A stretch of DNA of 64,000 nucleotides from Cristatella mucedo (GCA_009760855.2 WPIO01000001.1:20270001-20334000); one strand, 5' to 3'; shown: positions 11,596 through 25,400, numbered from the stretch's first letter. Numbers and translations: made by a program. The notes: generated from the sequence alone by a model not told the origin.

Positions 11596-13438
11596 GTGAG
11601 CACGTCGACAAGGCAGCTGCTCCTGCTAACGCTCGCTGTCTCCCTGCCTCCGGCACCATTTCCATCTGCTTGTAGGGTTATGGTGTGCATGTGTACCTAA
11701 CCGTGCCCCGAGTTGCCGAGTCTCAGCTTTTTTTGAGAGAGTTCAAACTGTGATCGTGCGAGTTATAGCTTTACCGTGCCCGAACCTCGTGCCACTAACC
11801 TGGCAACTTCCCATTGCTCCGTGACATACAGCTAAGCTTAGTACTTTTGTGTCTCTTTGCAACAGATGTGCAGGTTTACACGAGCAGTATTTACTAATAG
11901 GGATATTAATAGTTTGGTATTATTTTCAAGCTTGTGCATTTGTGATATACCGTTAGATTTAAATGCCAATGGCCACCAGTCTACAGGGTTTGAAACAAAC
12001 AACTTAGGAAGTTTGATAATTGTATTAGGAAGCACTGATGTCACCAATATATTCTTGGTCTGCCACACTGCAGGCAGGACATCGGACACTTAATGCAGGT
12101 AGCCATGTCTGTGCTAGACTCCACTAAGCCTGGAGGACTAAGCCAAACACTACAGTGGTGTGCTTTGTGTAGTGCACTTAAAGCCTGCGTGGCTTTTGAT
12201 GGCTGAACTTGGAATTTAATATTTGGATTGGCTTGCAGTAACCACTAATAGTCATAGAAGTGGCTGTAGGCCCATGCCGTTGCAGTAGCTTGTCCGTCGG
12301 CTATGTACTTCAGCCATCGAGCACCTACGTTTGGTCACGTGCTGTTTCACGATGCTGTCCTATAATACTGGGCAGCTGCAGCTCTGCCTACGCCCTGGTT
12401 GGCTTTGCTATGCTGAGGATTGTCCTTCAGCAGCCTACTAAACAGCAGGTGACACTGGAATTTGAGATACCTAAACAACTTATCGGTGGAGAGGCATGTG
12501 GCAAAGTAGGATCAAGCTTCATGCGTATATGTCGAGCTGCCAGTGAAAGAAATCCTTACACCCGATGGTATTAGCAGCACCAGTGGAACATACGTCTAGC
12601 CATGTCAGTTATTGCTCCCATGGTTACATTCCTACAGTGGACCAAAGGTGTGACTCGAATGGAGTAGTCATTTCTGTGAATACATGTCCAGCATGCATCT
12701 CTAGCTTCAGCGGATGTAGTTTGGTAAGGCTGTCGGTGCCTTAAGCAAAGGGCTCCCAGCTTTTTTTTGTGCCACCTTCCATGGTTCCAAAAATGCATTG
12801 CCATCTAGTGCTCCCATCTTACCCTGGGTAAGCTCAAGCCATAGCAGCAGTGGCTTGCACGACCTTTAAGGATGATATTAAAAAAAATTCCAACGGCAAC
12901 AGTCGCTTGCACGGCTATTCACCAATCAGTTAAAACTTTTCGTTTGACTTATTCAACAATTCTTTGATTAATTGTCTAATAACTTTATGCGACAGATGGG
13001 CTTGATTGAAAGATACCAGTTTCCTAACCTTAAAATAACAATCCGGTATTTCTTAATCTGGAGTTGATTCTTAGCTTGGTGTCAATTCATATTAATAATA
13101 ATACATTTGATATAGCACCCTCAGAGAACTCAATCTCTTTCTAGGCACTTTACAGTAAGGTAGGTAAGTGGCTGTTCAATGCAGTGTTCTGTTAAGGTTA
13201 TCGTACTAAACCTCATTCCACCAAATGTGATGCTGGAAAGGATTCAAGGAACTGCTAAACCGCTGTCAATAGAGCAGATAGTTATAAAACACCTGTACTG
13301 AAATCAGATTGAACGTGGCAATTTATATGTCCATAGATGGAAAGGATTTGTAAAATAATAGCTACAGATCTTCAAATTGCTTGTGCTTGTATGCCTTTAT
13401 GCAGCATATCCCCGGGAAATTGAATTTACAGAGAGCCT

Positions 13439-13498
<60 letters not shown>

Positions 13499-16400
13499 CA
13501 ACACACGCAGAGATGCCAAAGCAAGATCAGTGAAGTACGATCAACGAAGTTGCCTTGGTTTTTATAAATACTCTTTGTTCCTCTCTATCCAGAGACACAG
13601 CACGTGGATAACGGCTGGTGTGCATGGTGTCTTTGAGGCTGGTTACCGGCCTGAGCTGTTCGGCTGGACCTATTGCTGCGCGACGTGTCCAAGTAGTCAC
13701 GAAAATCGTTCAGACCGTCATCTTGTACCCTATCTTTCTCTTTCCGAGCTCGCTTGGAAATTTGATGGAGCATTTGAAGACTTGCACTATCCTTGTAAAG
13801 AGATCCCTTTGAAGCATTTACAGAGTCGATGGATATAGCTTTAATAAGATTTATCCCATTTTCTTGCAACTGCAAGTTTGTTTATTTGGGCCTTACTAAT
13901 AATAATGGAAAGTAAGCTATAGCTTACTGCGTGTGTTTGAATGCTCTTCGAATCTCTTACAGTTAGTTGTTGGTAGTCAAGAAACTTCATAACGAAGCAT
14001 CTTACTGTTATAACTCCGGCGACCCAACTTAACACTTGTCTTTGAAATTCTCGCTCAATGTTCAATAAACCTCTAGTAATAAGCGACCTTATTTCTCAAA
14101 ACGGTCTCGACCTGCTTGCCTTGACTGAAACTTGGCTAAGATTGGTCAACTACACGAAAATTAAAGACACTACCCCGACTACTTTCTCATTCTTTCACAC
14201 CCCTAGATTAATCAAAACTGGAGATGGAGTTGCTGTTATCGTGCGCTCGAAATTCAACTTCAAGCCATTTGCAGTACCCTCGAAGCAGTCTTTTGAATCG
14301 ATTGTCTTGGTCTCACTCGAAAACAAGCTACCGATGGTGGCAGTAGTCTGTTGCCCACCAGGTAATAAATCCTTCTTTATCTCAGATTTCTCCGATCTCA
14401 TTTCGATTCTGTGTTCGAGAAATCGATCCTTCCTCGTTTTGGGTGATTTCACCATTCGCTTTGATTACTTATCTGACGCCTTCAGCACTGAATTTCTTGC
14501 ATTGACTGACTTATTGTCTCTTGTGGCTCACCTTCATGGCCCTAATCACATCAAGGATCATACACTTTACCAAATTGTCTCCTACAACTGAACTTTGTCA
14601 TCACCAATTATAACCAAATCCTGCTTATCTGACTACATGCAGATCCCATTCAGTTTACAACGTGTCCTCATCTAAAATCACCTGTAAATCCCGAAACCTC
14701 AAGACCCTTGACATCGATGCGGTCCGTGCTAGAATATCTGCTTCGCTTCTGCTGGTTAATCCCTATTCCGACCTGTCATCATTGGTAGATTGCTAAAACA
14801 CGACACTAGCTGACATGCTCGACGAATTTCGACCTGTCATCATTGGTAGATTGCTAAAACACGACACTAGCTGACATGCTCGACGAGTTTGCACCTCTGA
14901 CTAAGCGAACTGTGCGCCCTCGCCCAGACGGTCTATGGTTTACCATGAACATTAAACTAGCTAGGTCTACTAAGCGCAAGCTTGAAAAAGCATACAAAAG
15001 ATCAGGACTGACTGTCCATCAACAGGCAAACGAGGACTACTGTAGGTCGTACCAATCGATCCTAACAAATGCCAAATCTAGCTTCTATAAAAAAAAACAT
15101 TGTTGAATCATAGATGCACAATCCAAAAATGCTGATGTTCACGATCGACCATCTCCTCAACCGCTCCCAGGTTAGCTCCTTACCTGATGATCCTGGTGAT
15201 GATCTAACCGATGGCTTCGCTAGCCTCTTTGTCCAGAAGATAGACAAGATCAGGGAGTCTATCCGTGTGATGCATCCCCATAAATAAATAAAATAAATAA
15301 ATACTAGCTGATTTAACTGCCTCTTTTTGTATAGCGACTAAAGAACCTTTACGGCTATCACCACCGCTTGCAGTGGTTATAAAGGCTCGCCCACCGCAGG
15401 ATTCGAACCCACGACTTCGGGACCGAGGTCGTGAAAAGCAACCGCCTTACCTAGTGTGCCATTACGGCCCCAATCCCCCTAAAATGTTGTCCTTCGATTC
15501 CTTGCATCACCTCAATGTCTACATTCAAGCAGGTCACTAATACCCTCGTCCTGGAGTTCATATTCTAATAAAAGAAGACAACTAGTCATCTAGACCCTAT
15601 TTCCACTGTCCTGTTCCTACGTTGCATTGATCTGCTGCTGCCATGCATAACTAACATAATTAATATATCAATGGCCTCAGGTCATGTCCCAGCATCTTTC
15701 AAAAATAGTCAGGCCACTACTCAAGAAAGCAACACTAGACCAAGAGAACTTGAGCAACTACCGCCTAGTCTTTCTTCTGCCATTCCTATCAAAGACACTG
15801 GAACGAGTCGTGACAGACCAGCTGAACTCATATATTGAAACTTCTAACCTTGCTAGTAAGTTCCAGTCTGGTTTTAAAGCCGATCACTCCACAGAGTCGG
15901 CATTGCTTCGGGTGTACAACGACCTACTTAGGAATGCAGACATGGGTAGAGTATTTGTGCTTGTTTTGCTTGATCTTTCGGAAGCTTTTGATACTAGCGA
16001 TCCCCAAGTCTGTCTTGAGCGCCTTTCATCTTGTATGGGCATCACTGGCACTGCTCTGCAATGGTTCAAGTCCTATCTCAGTGGGAGACTCCAGAGTATT
16101 GATGTGAATGGACAAAGATCATCTGAAGTACCTCTGAAATATGGAGTACCTCAGGGCTCAGTGCTAGGTCCGGTTCTTTTCACGATTTATACTCTTCTTA
16201 TTGCTAATGTGATTGCCAAGCACGATTGAGACTTTCACTTCTATTCGTATGACACTCAGTTGTACCTTTGCTTTGATTCCTCCCAGCCCTCGAGCACATC
16301 GAATTCTCTCAACTTCCTTGCTGCATGTTTTGATGACATCCGCACAGGGATGGCAGCAAATTTTCTTAAATTAAATGTGGATGAAACTAAGTTACTAGTA

Positions 16401-19400
16401 ATGGGCAAACCAGGTGTGATTCAGAAATTGGAAAGGCTAATGCTCAAAATCGGCTCTGCCAGCGTATCTTCTGTCAAATCTGCACGAAATCTAGGTGTTG
16501 TTTTCCAAAATGACCTTTCGTTAGACGACCACATCAGTTCCACAATCAAGTCTCTCTACTTTCAGGTACATATTAATGCTAAAATTTGGGCTTGTTTAGA
16601 TTGGGATATCACATCAAAGTTTGTCCACGCATTTATGACATCCCGTCTTGACTTCTGTAACTCACTGCTTGCTGGCCTACCGGCATGTGCAATCAAGTGA
16701 TAACAGCTGGTGCAAAACTCTGCAGCTAGGCTTGTCTATCGTGAGCGTCGTAGTTACGACATCAAATCACTTCTCACCGACCTGCTCTGGCTACCGGCCA
16801 AGCAACGGATCAACTTCAAGATTTTGTCGCTCACTTTGAGGTCAGTTAATTCTTTAGTTCCAGCCTACCTATCAGATGTACTCCCCCCATAGGCTAAGCA
16901 TCGTACCACCAGGCCAAGCATCATACCACCAGCTTTTCGGAATCTAACTGTTTAGCTATTCCTTGTACAAACCTCAAATTCTTTGGAGACCGTGCCTTTA
17001 GTTCGTAAGCTCCGAAAGCCTGGAACTCACTCCCAACATCCCCTGACTTGACCACATTCAAAAAGGAATTAAAAATCAAAAGATTATAAGCATCATTTAT
17101 GTGGTCATTTCACTGCTTGTTTATTGATTGCATATTATTTGCCCGTTGTCGTGCCCCTCGATTATGAACTACGAACTTGACAGCTGAACCTGGATTAAGA
17201 ACTATGAGCTCTGCCGAACTACAAGCTTTACTGCTGAGTTCGAACTGAGCCGTTTATTAAGAAACCGCAATAACCCGAGACTTATGAGAAGTGCGATGTA
17301 TGATTATATACGAATGAGATTACGGTATCACTTATGACCTGGTCATTATGTAAAGCACGGCTCAGACCGCAGTCGCTTTCTTTTGGAGCAACGGTCTGCT
17401 AGTCGGTGAGTCTTAGCGCTGAACATGGGCTGCGAATCAGCCGGAAGTCACCTGTTGTATCAGTCGAGATATACAGGCTTTTGTTGTGCTTTCATAATAC
17501 GGTGTTCTCGTAAGCGCTTCATGCAGATTATCGAGCGCTGTGTTGTTATCCTTGGTTCATTGCTAGCTAAGGTCATTGCACCCGTTTCGACGCTACCCAA
17601 ACTAGTGAGGGTTGAACGGTCATAAAACCGTAATTTTTGACGGACTAATTACTACTTACTTAATAAAAAAAATTATAGCAGTATCGTGGCTAGAGCTTCG
17701 AAAAGAGATGCACTTACAATTGAGAAAAAGCTGCAAGTTTTGGAGGCGTTGAAATAAAATAAAAAAGGCAACCTGCTGTTGCTTAGGAGTTCAACGTGAG
17801 CCAGTCGACTATCTCCAAAATAAAGAAAGCAGAAAAAAGATTCGCTATGAAGCGCTAACCAATTGGAATCTGAACCAAAATAGAAAGCGTGGAAGTCCAA
17901 GGAAGAAGTTGCCAATGTGCTGATGGAATGGTTTTATCAAATGCAGCAGCAAAATGCTGTGATCAATGGCCGATTAATGATGGAGAAAACTCGACTGCTA
18001 GCTGTTATGCTTGGCTGTACGTAATTTGTTCTTACAAATGGCTAGCTAGAGCAACTTAAAATTCGGCATAACATTACGTTTATGAAGGTTAGCGGTGAAA
18101 GAGCGTCTGCAGATCATACCCGAGCCGAAAATTGGATTGCCAACGTCTTGCCCACCTTGATTGAAAGGTATGCTACATCCGATATCTGTAATGCTGACGA
18201 AACAAGCCTATTACACAAAGCGGCGCCCTCTTGCACATTAGCTGTCTCTGGTACTTAACCAACTAGTGGAAAGATGCCAAAAGAACGAATGACTGTGCTT
18301 TTTTTACTGCAACGCTAGTGGCACCGACAAGAAGGCATACGTAGTGGGGAAATTTACAAATCCACGGTACTTTCGAACCGATCGACCGCCTTTACCATAT
18401 TTCTGCAGCAGCAACACTCGGATGACCATTCAGATTTGGGCTAATATTCTTTAATCTGATCGGGAGCTGGGCAATTGAAAAGTTGTTCTGTTTGCCGATA
18501 ACGTGGCTTGTCATGAAATAGAAGGGCACCTCAAGAATATCAAACTGGAGTTTATGCCACCGAACACAGCATCTCCTATACAGCCGCTGGATTAAGGAAC
18601 CATCCCCACTATAAAAGTCCACTACAAAACGCAAGTGATACGGCTGATGGTTCAGGCCATCGAAGAATGATGCTCAATTATTGATTACGCAAAGTCGATT
18701 GATGTGCTAGTTGCCTTGCTCATGGTGAAGCAAGCGTGGTTGCTGGTTTTGCCAGCTGCGATCCGAAACTGCTTCAGAAGAGCTGGCTTCCCAACTGTTG
18801 GTTCGGACGACAATGAAGATAATTTTCTGCCGATTCCAGCTGTAGCTCCTGAGCTAGGAGAAGTAGTCACGCAAGAAGATTTTGAGGCTTTTGTAGACCG
18901 CGATAACGAAATCGCATGCCATGGCACGTTTACCGATGCTGAAATTTAGGAGCACCTACAGCGAAAGAACAAAAATGGGAATGATGATGACGGCCCAGAA
19001 GAGCTTGAAGAGATGCAGTTGTCGGAGGTACGCAGAGTAACGCACAAAGAAGCATTACATGCGCTGGAAACTGTTCATTATTTCTTGGAGCAAAATCTTA
19101 CAGAATACAACGAGTACTATGCAATCGCAGATAAGATCGAGAAAAACGCATCCCAAAATCTCATCCGTCGAAAAATTGCCGACTTTGTAAATAATCAGCA
19201 TAATTGTGTGCGCCTTGATTGTTTGACGTTGTTAAATCGACAATAAAGAAATTCTGTAAAGTTTTAAGCCATATAGGTCTCACTCCACATGTGGGAATAC
19301 TCCGCCTGTAAGTGTGCCTATTTACCGGTCCTTGCTTATTCTTATAAGCCGAGTCGATCGTACCTTACATATCTACCATAAGCAGAATTCACCGTCGATT

Positions 19401-22400
19401 GTCTACCCGACGTTGACCAATGCCACAAAATTTGCATATGTAAATGCCAATGACAAAATGTACTCTCAGTGTAAATTGAAAACTGAATTTAAGCTGAACT
19501 CGAGAATTGAAAATAAATACAGTCTTAAAGCACGTCTGGATGTCGTTCACAAGATTGAGCTGAGGAGCATAGCAGAAGAGAGCCTGCACGAATATATATG
19601 TGAATGACAAAATACACCATTATTATAGTTGACAATTAAATTTCACCTGAGAAAGAGCAAAGGTGAAAACATTACCACGAGTGCAAAAGCACCAAGCTTT
19701 GATAGCGATCGTACTTCCTTTATACCTTAAATTTTGCGAGAATTTGCAGGAAACCTGCATTTCCGGTTTGCAGCCATTCTTTTGAGTGCTTTGTGTGTGT
19801 GTATGCGCACTCGCACGTGTGCGTGTGCGTGCTAGTTTTGGGCTAGAAAGAACCAGATCAAGTACGTGGCACCACCTAATTTTTCTCGTGCGTGCGCCTG
19901 TCACACTTTACCTCGGCCCTTAAAAAATTGATGCTTGCGAATCGTGAGTAATCTGTTGGTGCACTCCGAGGGGCTCTCTACAACTCTCCGTTGCCTCTTA
20001 GGTACGGTATCCTACTAAGGAATAATAATAATAATAATAATATAATAATAATGCACTTGCTAAAGTGCCCTCAGAGAACTTAATCTCTCTCTCTCTCTAG
20101 GCGCTTTACATTTGCTGCAAAGGGAAATGCAATTGAATGGTGAGTAAAATCATGCTTGATAAACAAACAAAATGAATAACATGGTTAGGGGTGACATGCA
20201 CAGGGTCAGCATGCAAATGTGGTTAGTGGCAGCATGCAGTGTCAGCACGCATAGGCACATGAAGGAATCATTGCCTTACTTGTTTGCCACCTCTTCGTGC
20301 TGTGCATCTAATATTATGTTACTCCCTGCCTATGTATGTATCTCCGTCTGTTACTCCACAAAGCCACAAGAGACTATGTGGGTACTGCGCAGGAGAGTCT
20401 TGTATAACGCACTCACAGCCTAAGCGGCTTTCGGTACGCATTCGGTAGCCATCAGACTTCATCTCACTTAACAAAGAGGAAGTAGGAAGCATAGCAGAGT
20501 CTGGAGAGCAATTGAGGTAGTGAGTAGCATGAGACTAGCAGCTCAGGACCGCTGGAAAGCATGAGCCATAGTCGGCTGCAGGAGAGTGATTACCATTGCA
20601 TAAAAATTGTGGAAGCGAGTTCCACAGTCTAGGACCTGCAGAGCTAAAGCTTCTGTTGCCAACGGTTTTTAAGTGGAGGAATGGAACAGCTAATGTATTT
20701 TCCATACAGGATCTGAGGGCACGAACAGGCTGAAAATGGTTCAGTAGTTCAGCTAGGTATGGAGGAGCCAAGCCGTGGCAGGCCTTGTGGTCAGCGTAAG
20801 AACTTTGCTCTGAATCCGTGGATCAACCGGAAGCCACCCTAGCTCTTTTAGCAGAGGAGACACGTGCTCAAACCTCTGAGACTTGAAAACTAGCCTTGCA
20901 GCCATTTTCATAGCCATCTGCAGTGGCCTAGTTGCTTTTTTGGGTAGCCCAACCAAAAGGGAATTACATTAATCAAGCCGAGAAACTAAGGAGCTAGTTA
21001 ATTCTATTGCAAGCCATTGTGGAAGACAACTCGTAATCTTAAATAGGAATCGGACGTGATGGCTAGCTGCAGAAGCAGTCTTATAACTGAAGCTTTTAAA
21101 ATGTAGGCAGCTTTCGAAAACGACACCTAAATTCCGAGCACGCGGTGATGGTCGCACAACAGCATGGCCTATTAGAAGAGCAAAGCCTTCTAATCCAGCC
21201 ACACGCTTAGGGTGTCCTATGACCAGCAGTTCAGCTTTATCGTCATTTAGTTTCAAGAAATTTTCCGACATCCAGGATCGAATGTCGGCAAGGCAAGCAT
21301 TCAGTTTATCAGTTGCTGTAGCAGATTCCGACGGTTTGAATGACATATACAGCTGAATATCGTCAGCATTAAAGTGATATCCTATTCCATGGGCCTTAAT
21401 CACTTTTCCCAGAGGTTGAGTATAAATGGACAACAGTAAGGGACCGAGAACAAACCCTTGAGGGACTCCACTGGTGACCCGTCTTGTTGGTGAGACCTGA
21501 CCCCCACACGACACGTATTTAACACAATCAGACAAGTACGATTTAAACCTCCTCAGTGCCTCGTCTGCCTGACCGGTCGTTGTTCTCAATCGTTCAAGTA
21601 GGACATCGTTATCAATGGTGTCGAAGGCAGCTGATAAATCTAGCAGAGCTAGGGCAGTAGCATTCCGTTGTCTTTGCTGCATAGAATGTCATTGTTAACA
21701 CGGAGGAAAGCAGGTAGAGTTTGATTTCGGGTAAGCTGTTTTTTTGAAAATGAAGAAGAACCAAAGGTGATCTGTTGTCAGATAGAGAAGGCATTGGCTT
21801 GTTTTTTAGCATGCATCTCGCTATCGATGTTTAGCCCTTATTCCAAAGTTCTGGCTATGCCGTTGAATAGTGTGTGCAAACGCTTGTGTTCCTAACAGTA
21901 GTGCTTATTTTACCGTAGCTAGCTGCAAAACAGTCATGGTCAATAAGACGCGTCTCATGTAATGTAATGTATCTCCGTCTGTAACTCCACAAAGTCATAA
22001 AGACTAAGTGAGTGTTACGCAGGAGAGTTTTGCATTGGGCACTCACAGCTTAAGCGGCTTTCGGTACGCATTCGGTAACCAGCAGACTTCGATCACGAAA
22101 CAAAGAGAAAGTGGGAAGGATAACAGAGTCAGGAGAGCAGTTGAGGTGGTGAGTAGCATGGAAGTAGCAGCTCAGGACCACGGGAAAGGATGAGCCATAG
22201 TCGGCAGCAGGAGAGTAGCTGTCGTTGCGTAAGAATTGCGGAAGCGAGTTCCGGTCTAGGACCTGCAGAGCTAGTGCTTCTGTCGCCAACGGTCTTTAAG
22301 CGGAGGAATGGAACAGCTAATTTATTGTCCACACAGGACCCTTGTCTTGTGGGTCAGCGTAAGAACTTTGCTCTGTATCCGTTGCTCATCCGGCAGCTAT

Positions 22401-25400
22401 CCTAGCTCTTTTAGCAAAGGAGGCACATGCTCAAACCTCTGGGACTTGAAGACTAGCCTTGCAGCCATATTCATAGTCAGCTGCAGTGGCCTAGTTGTTT
22501 TCTGTGTTAGCCCAGCCAAAAGGGAATTACAATAATCATAACCGAGACAGAAACTGAGATAGAACTAAGGAGCTAGTTAAAAAATTTTACAAGCCACTGG
22601 AAGACAGCTCCTAATCTTGGATAGGGATCGGACGTGATGGCTAGCTGTAGAAGCAGTCTTCTGAATGAAGCTTTTAAAATGTAGGCAGCTGTCGAAAACA
22701 CCTAAATTCCGAGCACGTGGTGATGGTCGCACAACAGCATGGCCTATTAGAAGAGCAAAGCCTTTTAATCCGGCCACACGCTTAGGGTGTCCTATGAGCA
22801 GCAGTTCGGTTTTATCGTCATTTAGATTCAAATTGAACGTGAGTGCTTTGGTTTGCAATTACAGCTGCACGACATCCGATCACATTAAAAAATGCGACAC
22901 GGAGGCCGTGTTAGTTGCATAAAAATTAAGCTGCAAGCCACATTTAAGCGGCCTTTCAAATCCAGCTATTGCCCGAGGCCGTCAAGGTCGCTCACGCCAA
23001 GTTTAGTTTCATGCACCTTATTCAACGACGCCCTGGTTTGGTCCACGGGTAAGGCATTCACCTTTGACGACAGAGGGCTCGAGCCCTTCGGCATGTTCGA
23101 AGCGCCTGGATAGTGATTAGGTTCTCTCAGGGCGCCATACAAAGGAATTCTGTTCTTATAACATATAGCATCATTTGAATGCTCTCGTGAAGCATTCATT
23201 TTATGCTTATATGACAAATATACGTAATTCATACGCGACAAATTTCTTTCTGTCTACAATGTTGTCGAAATAAGAGTCACAAGTTTTGATTTCCAGGGTC
23301 GCTGCCAGGCTGTTCAGTCTTTGAGGGTTTGTTCTCCTGCTGTCTGAACTTGAGCATAAAGCCGGAGCCTTAGATCGCTGCTAGCGCTTCCAACTCGAAT
23401 CTGGCGTGCTGCCAGTATGCATTTAAATGCACTTTGGTACCGAGCTGCAGCCATTATGTCTGACTGATTAGTGCCGGCCGACCCTACCTACGCTGAGGAA
23501 ACTGCGTGGTGTTGGACTACTTAATCTGCTTGCAGTCGTAAGCAAATGTGCATCTGCCTTCGTCCTAGAATCCGACTTACTCAGCAATCAAATGCAATGC
23601 TAGCATAACATTGCTGCGTGGCAAAATCACTCCTGCCATTTGCATTTTCGAGAACGCCGGTTTCCCTAAAACGCAGCAGTGCAAAATTATTTTGCCGAGG
23701 TTGGCCTGCTGCCTGATGCCCTGCGACCAATCGCGCATTCATGCTCTGCCTGTCAGTGCCGGTCTGCGGTCGCTGCGATTATCGATCAATAGAGAGATGC
23801 ACGTCCGGCCGGCCCCTCCTGCTTTCTCAGCTTGTCTGCTGCTGGTCTTCACCGCCTGTTCTCATCCGTCCCTAGATACGCATCGGCGTCGGCGCGACGG
23901 GACCTCGCTACAGCTGTCTGACAGAAGCCAGCGTCCGTGACAGCACCAGTCCGCTGCAGCCGAACTGCGTTAGATGGCTGGCCGAGAAAGCGTCGCTGGA
24001 CGTAGAGCTTAGCGCTGCCGACGACACCATCACTTGCGTCGACGTGCACTGGACGTGGCACGAGGCGCTGCCGCCCTCGTCGACCGTCACCGATTGCATT
24101 GACATTCGCGAGGCCGCCTGGTTCGGCGGCGCCGACTCGGCCGTACTGCCGTGGGCCCTGAACTCGGCCGGACCGACCGGTCGGCTGTTCTACTCCGCAG
24201 GCACGCCCGACGTGGGGCCGATCGCTGAGAAACTGTGGCTGTCCGACCGAGGTCACCTCATCGCCGAAGTGGGCAATAGTGGCGGCGGCAGCCAGGGACG
24301 GGCGGCGACCTCGCTGTACGTCGAGGTGACGGACAGGGGCGGAAACCTGTGCCTGTCCGACTCGCCTTCATACCGGCAGCGCTACGGCGCCGGCAAGCGG
24401 TTGACATACGTGGCGTGCGTGGCTCGCGACGCCGGCACGGCTCACCGCTGGGTCATGCAGAAGCGCCTGAACGCCTCGACGGCGTCGAGCGGCGGTGGAG
24501 TGTCGAGCGCCAGCGACGACGGCGACGAAGCCGGCGACCAAGTCGGCGACCAAGCCGGTGACGTCTCGGCTGAGGCAGCTCCTGCCGCTCCCTCCTCCCC
24601 ACCGCCGCCACCGCTGCCGGTGAGCGACGTCCTGAAAGCCGATCCGATCTGGACCCTGCCCGAGAACGGCACGGCCGATCACGTCCGGCGCATCGTTCAG
24701 CACCGGTTCGGCCACTCTGCGCTCCTACTCGAGGACAACGTGCTGCTCATGTCGGTCGACGACGTCGCCGGTCGCCTTGCTGCCGCCTCCGGCGCCCTGC
24801 TGGAGGCGAACGGAACGCGGGCGGCGGTGGCGAGCTTCGGCCTCACCGTGTCGCCCGCCATCGGGCTGAGCTCCGAGCTGGCCCTCGGCCGGCTGCACGA
24901 GCCCTGGTGGTTTAGCAGTGCGCCCGACGAGCTGCCGCTGCTCATGCACCACAGCGCCACCAGCCAGGCGAGCGTGTTGCTCAACCTCAGCAAGCCGCTC
25001 GCCAAGCGCTTCGTCGTCGACAAGCTGACGGCTCCGGCCGTCGTCGCAGCGTATCGCGTGGCACTTGTCCAGCTAGCCGACGCAGCTGCGGTCAGCGTCA
25101 TGGTGCTGGAGCACCACGGCGAGGTCAGGCCGGAGAGCGTTGCCGAGTTCTCGCGGTCGTACCTGGGCCTGCGAGACGACCTGGCGCGCCTCGGGCGGCG
25201 GTTCGACTATCGCGTCGACGGCGGGCCGGTGCCGCCGCCGAGCGCCGACCCGCTTGTCTACGCGTTTCCGCTCGCCATCCGCCGGCGACCGGCGTGCGGC
25301 GTGCTGGCGCACCTGCTAGCCGCTTCCGTCGCCGGTCACGGCGCCATTGATGTCGGTCCGTTCGACGAGGCGTCGTCGGCGAACGGCACGGCAGAGGAGC

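Larger units (their letters stand above)
14030..17130 (+). mobile_element. LINE-A: CR1/L2-like non-LTR retrotransposon, inactive
   Basis: Order of domains: an apurinic-type endonuclease domain (LLALTETWL near 14120; FLVLGDF near 14440), a linker, then a reverse transcriptase. The RT shows LSNYRLVFLLPFLSKTLERV, QSGFKADHSTESALL, LLDLSEAFDT and GVPQGSVLGPVLF, followed by a thumb and C-terminal region (SRLDFCNSLLAGLPA; QNSAARLVYRERRS). The framework is that of the CR1/L2/jockey group. It is dead: frames change between domains, stop codons interrupt it (for example at 14589, 15104, 16227 and 16699), and the catalytic YADD box reads YSYD near 16246. A SINE1 is inserted at 15281. The 5' end is missing or unrecognisable. 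Confidence 0.88.
11596..23875 (+). other. 12.3-kb intron of the GH31 gene, filled with transposons
   Basis: Bounded by GTGAGC and a pyrimidine-rich CCTAG acceptor. It holds a GA microsatellite, a LINE-A copy with a nested SINE1, a pogo/Tigger relic, a LINE-A tail, two LINE-B copies and a SINE2. The stretch 11600-13080 contains nothing I recognise. A small extra exon inside the intron cannot be excluded, but the phases already match without one. Confidence 0.65.

Noticed and set aside
17178-17205. Possible 5' terminal inverted repeat of the Tigger relic (cagctgaacctggattaaga)
   Set aside because: I found no matching inverted copy on the 3' side, so it cannot be supported.
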